Positions 60,612-64,000 of a DNA stretch of 64,000 bases are shown piece by piece (position 1 is the stretch's first letter; each line of letters begins with the position of its first letter). Source of the stretch: Phycisphaeraceae bacterium (GTDB lineage Bacteria > Planctomycetota > Phycisphaerae > Phycisphaerales > UBA1924); contig JACKHA010000009.1 in the NCBI GenBank assembly GCA_020639215.1, forward strand, positions 33,884 through 97,883, given 5' to 3'. Made by a program: the position numbers and the translations under genes. The notes below the pieces were generated by a model. The model had not been told where the DNA came from and ran no database searches. It saw only the letters and a program-made list of their open reading frames with translations.

Positions 60612-60669
60612 AGCCGCTCGAACCGTCTCAGCCCGCTCGGACCGTCTCAGCCCGCTCGGACCGTCTCAG
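60612..60669. repeat. 19-bp tandem repeat (GCCCGCTCGGACCGTCTCA)3
   Basis: Three copies, the first with small changes (GCCGCTCGAACCGTCTCA), lie between the flavin reductase stop and the permease start, both on the minus strand. On that strand the unit reads TGAGACGGTCCGAGCGGGC. Confidence 0.9.
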
Positions 60670-60699
60670 GCGGATCGGGCCGGGCGTCGCGACGCCCGC

Positions 60700-61200
60700 T
60701 CAGCGTGTCGGCTCGGCCACGACCGCCGGGGCCGCGTCCCGCGTCGTCGCGCGGCACGCCACCACCGCGACCACATAGATCTCGCAGTCGGCCTCCAGGT
60801 CGAAGTGGCGGACCACCTCGCAGTCCAGCGCCAGGCTCGACCGCTTCAGGATCGGCACGCCGCTCTGGAGCGTCTGCACCGGCACCGAGTCGAACGGGTC
60901 GCCCGCGTGCTCGTCGGCCAGGTCCGGGCCCGATTCCGTGTCGCAGAACTTCCGCATCAGCAGGCGGTCCGACGACTCGACGCGGCACACGCCCACGTGC
61001 CGGCTGTCCCGGATCAGCGGGGCGATCGAGTGCCCCTTGCGCAGCGAGAGCATCAGCAGCAGCGGCTCGGTCGCGCACGGGGCCACCGCCCGGGCGAGGA
61101 CCCCGGCCCGCTTGCCGTCAAAGGACGAGGTCACCACGAACGTCCCGGAAGGGACGTTTTCGGCAATGACCCGGGCCCAGTCGAGAGGCTTGATGATCAC
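60700..61200 (-). CDS. Flavin reductase-like FMN-binding protein
   Basis: This 166-residue split-barrel protein resembles the flavin reductase (NADH:FMN oxidoreductase) domain: LDWARVIAENVPSGTFVVTS at the start, MLSLRKGHSIAPLIRDSRHV (flavin phosphate region) and LDCEVVRHFDLEADCEIYVV in the C-terminal half. Partner monooxygenases are often encoded nearby but none is seen here, so electrons may go to an unlinked enzyme. The start is GTG 61200 with GGGAG upstream; a longer frame to 61344 is low-complexity. It is on the same strand as the permease and divergent from mraZ. Confidence 0.75.
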   Translation of the reverse strand: MIIKPLDWARVIAENVPSGTFVVTSSFDGKRAGVLARAVAPCATEPLLLMLSLRKGHSIAPLIRDSRHVGVCRVESSDRLLMRKFCDTESGPDLADEHAGDPFDSVPVQTLQSGVPILKRSSLALDCEVVRHFDLEADCEIYVVAVVACRATTRDAAPAVVAEPTR

Positions 61201-61400
61201 GGACGGACTCCCGGCCCCACGGATCGGACACGACGAGAGGGGAGTCCAACTGGATGGCCCAACAGCGCGAACGCCAGAACAAGTTCCGCTCTTCCCACCG
61301 GATCGGATGCCGGTTTTGGGACGCGGCGGGCCAAGAAAATGCACCGGAATCTGTCGGTTTGGGGACGGACGGTGAATTCACACGCCGATGACTTGCATTG

Positions 61401-61414
61401 TGGGGCAAAGTGGG
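61401..61414 (+). promoter_or_regulatory. Probable MraZ operator (TGGGR direct repeats)
   Basis: TGGGG (61401-61405) and TGGGA (61411-61415) repeat at a ten-base period, about 40 bases upstream of the mraZ start. MraZ of E. coli binds direct TGGGN repeats spaced five bases apart, so this fits autoregulation. A third unit is degenerate (TCCCT at 61421). Confidence 0.55.
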
Positions 61415-61450
61415 AGAGAATCCCTCAAATGACCATGGAGACCCAGGGGC

Positions 61451-61909
61451 GTGCTCTTCACTGGACAAGCCGAGGCGAGCATCGATCAGAAGGATCGCCT
61501 GGCGATACCGTCCAAATACCGATCGCAGTGGGAAGTGACAAGGGACGGCGAGGCATGGATGTGCGTTCCATGGCCGGGGGGCGTGCTGCGGCTCTACACC
61601 GAGAAGCAGTTCGCCGCCCTGGCGACACAGGTTCGGGGGACTTTAGCCCCGGACGAGGACCAGGCCGCTTTGGATGTGACGCTCTTCTCCGCCGCCGAGC
61701 GGCTGGAGATGGACGCCACGGGACGGATCCGCATCCCGCGTCACCAGCTCGACATGGTCGGGCTGAGCGGCGAGGTGATGGTGGCCGGGGCCAGAGATCG
61801 GCTGGAGGTGCACGACCGGGCCACATGGAAGGCCCAGGCCAAGGAGCGGTGGTCGTCTTTGCCGGAGCTGGTCAAGCGGATCGAGCAGCGGAAGACCGGC
61901 GGGGTGTGA
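61451..61909 (+). CDS. mraZ: MraZ transcriptional regulator
   Basis: The 152-residue protein has the two-module SpoVT/AbrB-like fold of MraZ: LFTGQAEASIDQKDRLAIPSKYR and LFSAAERLEMDATGRIRIPR, with the DxxGR-type signatures DQKDR and DATGR. MraZ usually heads the dcw cluster and represses division and cell-wall genes, but here no rsmH, ftsL or mur gene follows: a repeat-rich region and a DNA methyltransferase do. The start is GTG 61451. It is probably autoregulated through the TGGGR boxes upstream. An orphan mraZ is compatible with planctomycetes, many of which lack FtsZ and most dcw genes. Confidence 0.88.
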   Translation: MLFTGQAEASIDQKDRLAIPSKYRSQWEVTRDGEAWMCVPWPGGVLRLYTEKQFAALATQVRGTLAPDEDQAALDVTLFSAAERLEMDATGRIRIPRHQLDMVGLSGEVMVAGARDRLEVHDRATWKAQAKERWSSLPELVKRIEQRKTGGV

Positions 61910-61953
61910 GCGCGGAGTGGAGTGCGGCGCCGACGCGGTGGGGGCGGGGGCGG

Positions 61954-61993
61954 GAGTGACGAAGTGACGCAGTGACGAAGGGACGGAGTAGGA
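61954..61993 (+). repeat. RAGTGACG octamer array downstream of mraZ
   Basis: Units GAGTGACG, AAGTGACG, CAGTGACG, AAGGGACG, GAGTAGGA at period 8, continuing into AGCAGCGAGACAGGG, which is the unit type of the first mqnE array. Confidence 0.9.
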
Positions 61994-62137
61994 AGCAGCG
62001 AGACAGGGAAAGAGCCCGAGAGATGGAGGGATAGAGAGAGGTTGGAGGGGAGAGAGAAGGACCGTTCCGGCGCGTGATGTGCCGCGGGCGGATTTGAGCG
62101 GGGTCGGCTGAGAGCGCCCGACGGTTCCGACGCGTGG

Positions 62138-62479
62138 CATGGCTGTGGCTTTGCACAGCCATGTCGAGAAACCGAGGGCGACCGTGACCGGGACATGCCT
62201 GTGCCGAGCCACAGGCATGCCACACGTGATCCCTGGTCGGGCCGGGTCGGCCCTGACCCCGCGTGAGCGGCGCCGGAAACGGCGCGAGATCGGCGTCGGT
62301 GTGGCGGCGGAAGGATCCGCCGCGAGCCGGCGCGTGGTGCAGGGGGCCGAGCGCTGCAAGGACCGCGGCGCTGGCTCCATTCGGGATTGGGCGTGTGGCA
62401 TGGCTGCGGCGTTGCACAGCCATGTGGAGCACCTGGGACGCGCCGTTCATCGCCATGGCTGTGCCGAGCCACAGCCATG
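62138..62479. repeat. Cluster of four CATGGCTGTG hairpins
   Basis: Hairpins at 62138-62163 (CATGGCTGTG-GCTTTG-CACAGCCATG), 62194-62219 (CATGCCTGTG-CCGAGC-CACAGGCATG, with paired compensatory changes), 62399-62424 (CATGGCTG/CAGCCATG) and 62454-62479 (CATGGCTGTG-CCGAGC-CACAGCCATG). They keep six-base loops where fully paired. Related copies lie at 18627-18656 and, decayed, at 34728-34757. Confidence 0.9.
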
Positions 62480-62530
62480 CCACACCGGCGGGCCCACGCC
62501 GCGGGCGCGGTTTCGCTACCGTATCTGCCC

Positions 62531-64000
62531 ATGGCCAAGCGGACCCGCAAGAGCCCGGCCCCCAGCGAACGCGACGCGCCAGCGACCGCCCCGCCCAAGC
62601 GCACGCGGACGCCCAAGGCCCCCAAGGCGGCCGCCGCGAGCGCCGAGCCGGGCGCGCCGACGCCCCCCGCACCCAAGCCCGCGCCGCCGCCGAAGCCCGG
62701 CAAGCCCTCCGCCCTGATCGACACGCGCGTGGTGTACTGCGGCGACTGCCTCGAGCAGCTCCGGAAACTCCCCGACGGGTGCGTCGATCTGGTCTACATC
62801 GACCCGCCGTTCAACTCCAACCGCAACTACGAGGTGTTCTGGGGCGAGACGAAGGAGAAGCGATCGTTCGAGGACCGGCACGCCAGCACCCAGGCGTACA
62901 TCGACTACATGCGCCCGCGCTGCGTCGAACTGGCCCGCGTGCTGAAGAAGACCGGCTCGTTCTACTACCACTGCGACTGGCACGCCGGGCACTATGTCAA
63001 GGTCATGCTGGATCAGGTGTTCGGCGAGGGCTGCTTCCAGAACATGATCGTCTGGAAGCGAAGCCATGCCCACAGCGACACAAAGCAGGGCATGACGCAG
63101 TACGGTCGAATCTGCGACTACCTGTTCTTCTACACGCGCGGGAAGAAGTGGACGTGGAATCCGATCCACACGGCGTACGAATCGTCCTATCTCGAGTCCG
63201 AGTACCGACACGTCGACGAGCAGGGCCGCCGGTACAAGGAAACCGACGTTACGGCCGCGAAGCCGGGTGGCGACACTTCGTACGATTGGCGCGTAAAGCG
63301 ATCTCGAAGGCCGGGGGCGGAGTGGATTCCCGACCTCGACGAAGAGTGGAAGCGCCCGCTGAATGACACGGAGTACAAGGGTGTCGCACCGTACGACAAG
63401 CGGTATTGGGCGTATTCAAAGACGAACCTGATTGCGTTCTGGAACGAAGGACGCTTGGCCCACCGATCAACGGGCATGCCGCGGCTGATGCAGTTTGCCG
63501 AGGACATGCCTGGAGTCCCTCTCCAGGACATGTGGACCGACATTCCGCCGATCAGCGCGCTTGCCGCCGAGCGTCTCGGCTACCCCACCCAGAAGCCCCT
63601 CGCCCTTCTCGAACGCATCATCAACGCCTCCAGCAACCCCAACGACATCGTCCTCGACGCGTTCTGCGGCTGCGGGACCGCCCTGGTCGCGGCCCAGAAC
63701 CTCGGACGCCAGTGGGTCGGCATCGATATCTCGCCCACCGCCTGCCGCGTCATGGCCAAACGCCTGAAGGACGTGTGCAAGATGAAGGAGTCCGAGCCGC
63801 TGTGGCTGGCCAGGCGGGCCGACGCGTTCCTCGTGCGCGACCTGCCGTGGACGATCGAGAAACTGCGCCAGATCCCGCCGTTCGAGTTCGAGAACTGGGC
63901 CGTCATCGCCATGGGCGGTATCCCCAACACGGTGCAGGTCGGGGACATGGGCATCGACGGGCGGATCTTTCCGGTGGGGACCAAGCCGGACGACCAGCAC
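62531..64000 (+). CDS. Beta-class DNA methyltransferase, probably fused to an Mrr-like nuclease; runs off the window
   Basis: At least 490 residues are visible. The first 60 are a Lys/Ala/Pro tail. Catalytic motif DPPFNSN (about residue 93) comes before the SAM-binding motif DAFCGCGTALVAA (about 377), the order of beta-class amino-methyltransferases. Target-recognition sequence lies between (about 175-345). After the methylase, LPWTIEKLRQIPPFEFENWA and GDMGIDGRIFPVG resemble the start of an Mrr-type restriction domain (first acidic residue in GDMGID), which would continue beyond the end. The middle (about 63055-63570) has many A/T-ending codons, unlike both flanks, suggesting exchange of the recognition domain. 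ATG 62531 follows the hairpin cluster. The specificity is unknown. Confidence 0.85.
   Translation, partial: MAKRTRKSPAPSERDAPATAPPKRTRTPKAPKAAAASAEPGAPTPPAPKPAPPPKPGKPSALIDTRVVYCGDCLEQLRKLPDGCVDLVYIDPPFNSNRNYEVFWGETKEKRSFEDRHASTQAYIDYMRPRCVELARVLKKTGSFYYHCDWHAGHYVKVMLDQVFGEGCFQNMIVWKRSHAHSDTKQGMTQYGRICDYLFFYTRGKKWTWNPIHTAYESSYLESEYRHVDEQGRRYKETDVTAAKPGGDTSYDWRVKRSRRPGAEWIPDLDEEWKRPLNDTEYKGVAPYDKRYWAYSKTNLIAFWNEGRLAHRSTGMPRLMQFAEDMPGVPLQDMWTDIPPISALAAERLGYPTQKPLALLERIINASSNPNDIVLDAFCGCGTALVAAQNLGRQWVGIDISPTACRVMAKRLKDVCKMKESEPLWLARRADAFLVRDLPWTIEKLRQIPPFEFENWAVIAMGGIPNTVQVGDMGIDGRIFPVGTKPDDQH

Larger units (their letters stand above)
61910..62530. other. 621-base repeat region between mraZ and the methyltransferase
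   Basis: No gene is supported. The region holds a RAGTGACG array (61954-61993), a GAGA-rich run (61990-62060) and four CATGGCTGTG-type hairpins (62138-62479). Translation of either strand gives His/Cys/Pro/Ser-rich low-complexity peptides. Confidence 0.75.

Overview
This is a gene-dense, very GC-rich bacterial chromosome segment that reads as a planctomycete, most likely class Phycisphaerae. The pointers are: a LEPRQLLSG motif near the N-terminus of a giant secreted peptidase; several secreted proteins ending in VPAP-hydrophobic-RRR (PEP-CTERM type) tails; two secreted proteins ending in dockerin-like Asp-rich blocks closed by Gly-Cys; a cytochrome-type CxxCH module with a DUF2231-like membrane part; a formylglycine-dependent sulfatase; and futalosine-pathway menaquinone genes. 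Assignment below class level is not possible from sequence alone.

Layout. 1-6 kb: a lipoprotein pair, a SWIM zinc-finger protein, a secreted subtilase, a PEP-CTERM protein, an M48 lipoprotein protease and menG. 6-10.3 kb: a three-gene signalling operon on the minus strand (HTH-receiver regulator, HDOD histidine kinase, receiver/GAF protein). 10.5-17.1 kb: an AddB/AddA-type helicase-nuclease pair with overlapping start and stop codons. 17.2-25.6 kb: a DNA glycosylase, a sulfatase, an SRPBCC protein, a GlmU-like enzyme, a second PEP-CTERM protein, a glutamine amidotransferase and a membrane cytochrome. 25.8-31.3 kb: one 1831-residue subtilase. 31.6-34.6 kb: enoyl-CoA hydratase, HMG-CoA lyase and gpsA. 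35-41.5 kb: secreted proteins, a methyltransferase and an envelope redox group (rhodanese-like, DsbD-alpha-like, Cys-rich redoxin). 41.7-51.5 kb: housekeeping (RseP, RNase P RNA, aspartate aminotransferase, rpsO, pnp). 51.5-64 kb: pheA, ispF, a cobalamin-binding sensor-like protein, mqnE, an APC permease, a flavin reductase, mraZ and a DNA methyltransferase running off the window.

The most unusual feature is a dense set of unrelated short repeats. They include: period-8 arrays of RAGYGACG that sit on or next to stop codons and also form a 70-codon insertion inside mqnE; period-9 CTCACGGGT arrays that encode Ser/His/Asp/Gly triplets inside AddA and the sulfatase; paired palindromes arranged like REPINs, one pair replacing the end of a secreted protein; CATGGCTGTG hairpins clustered before the methyltransferase; two ~140-175 bp palindromes with arms rich in GCAGAGG; and a (TC)13 tract just before a start codon. 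No CRISPR array, tRNA, IS element or prophage gene was seen.
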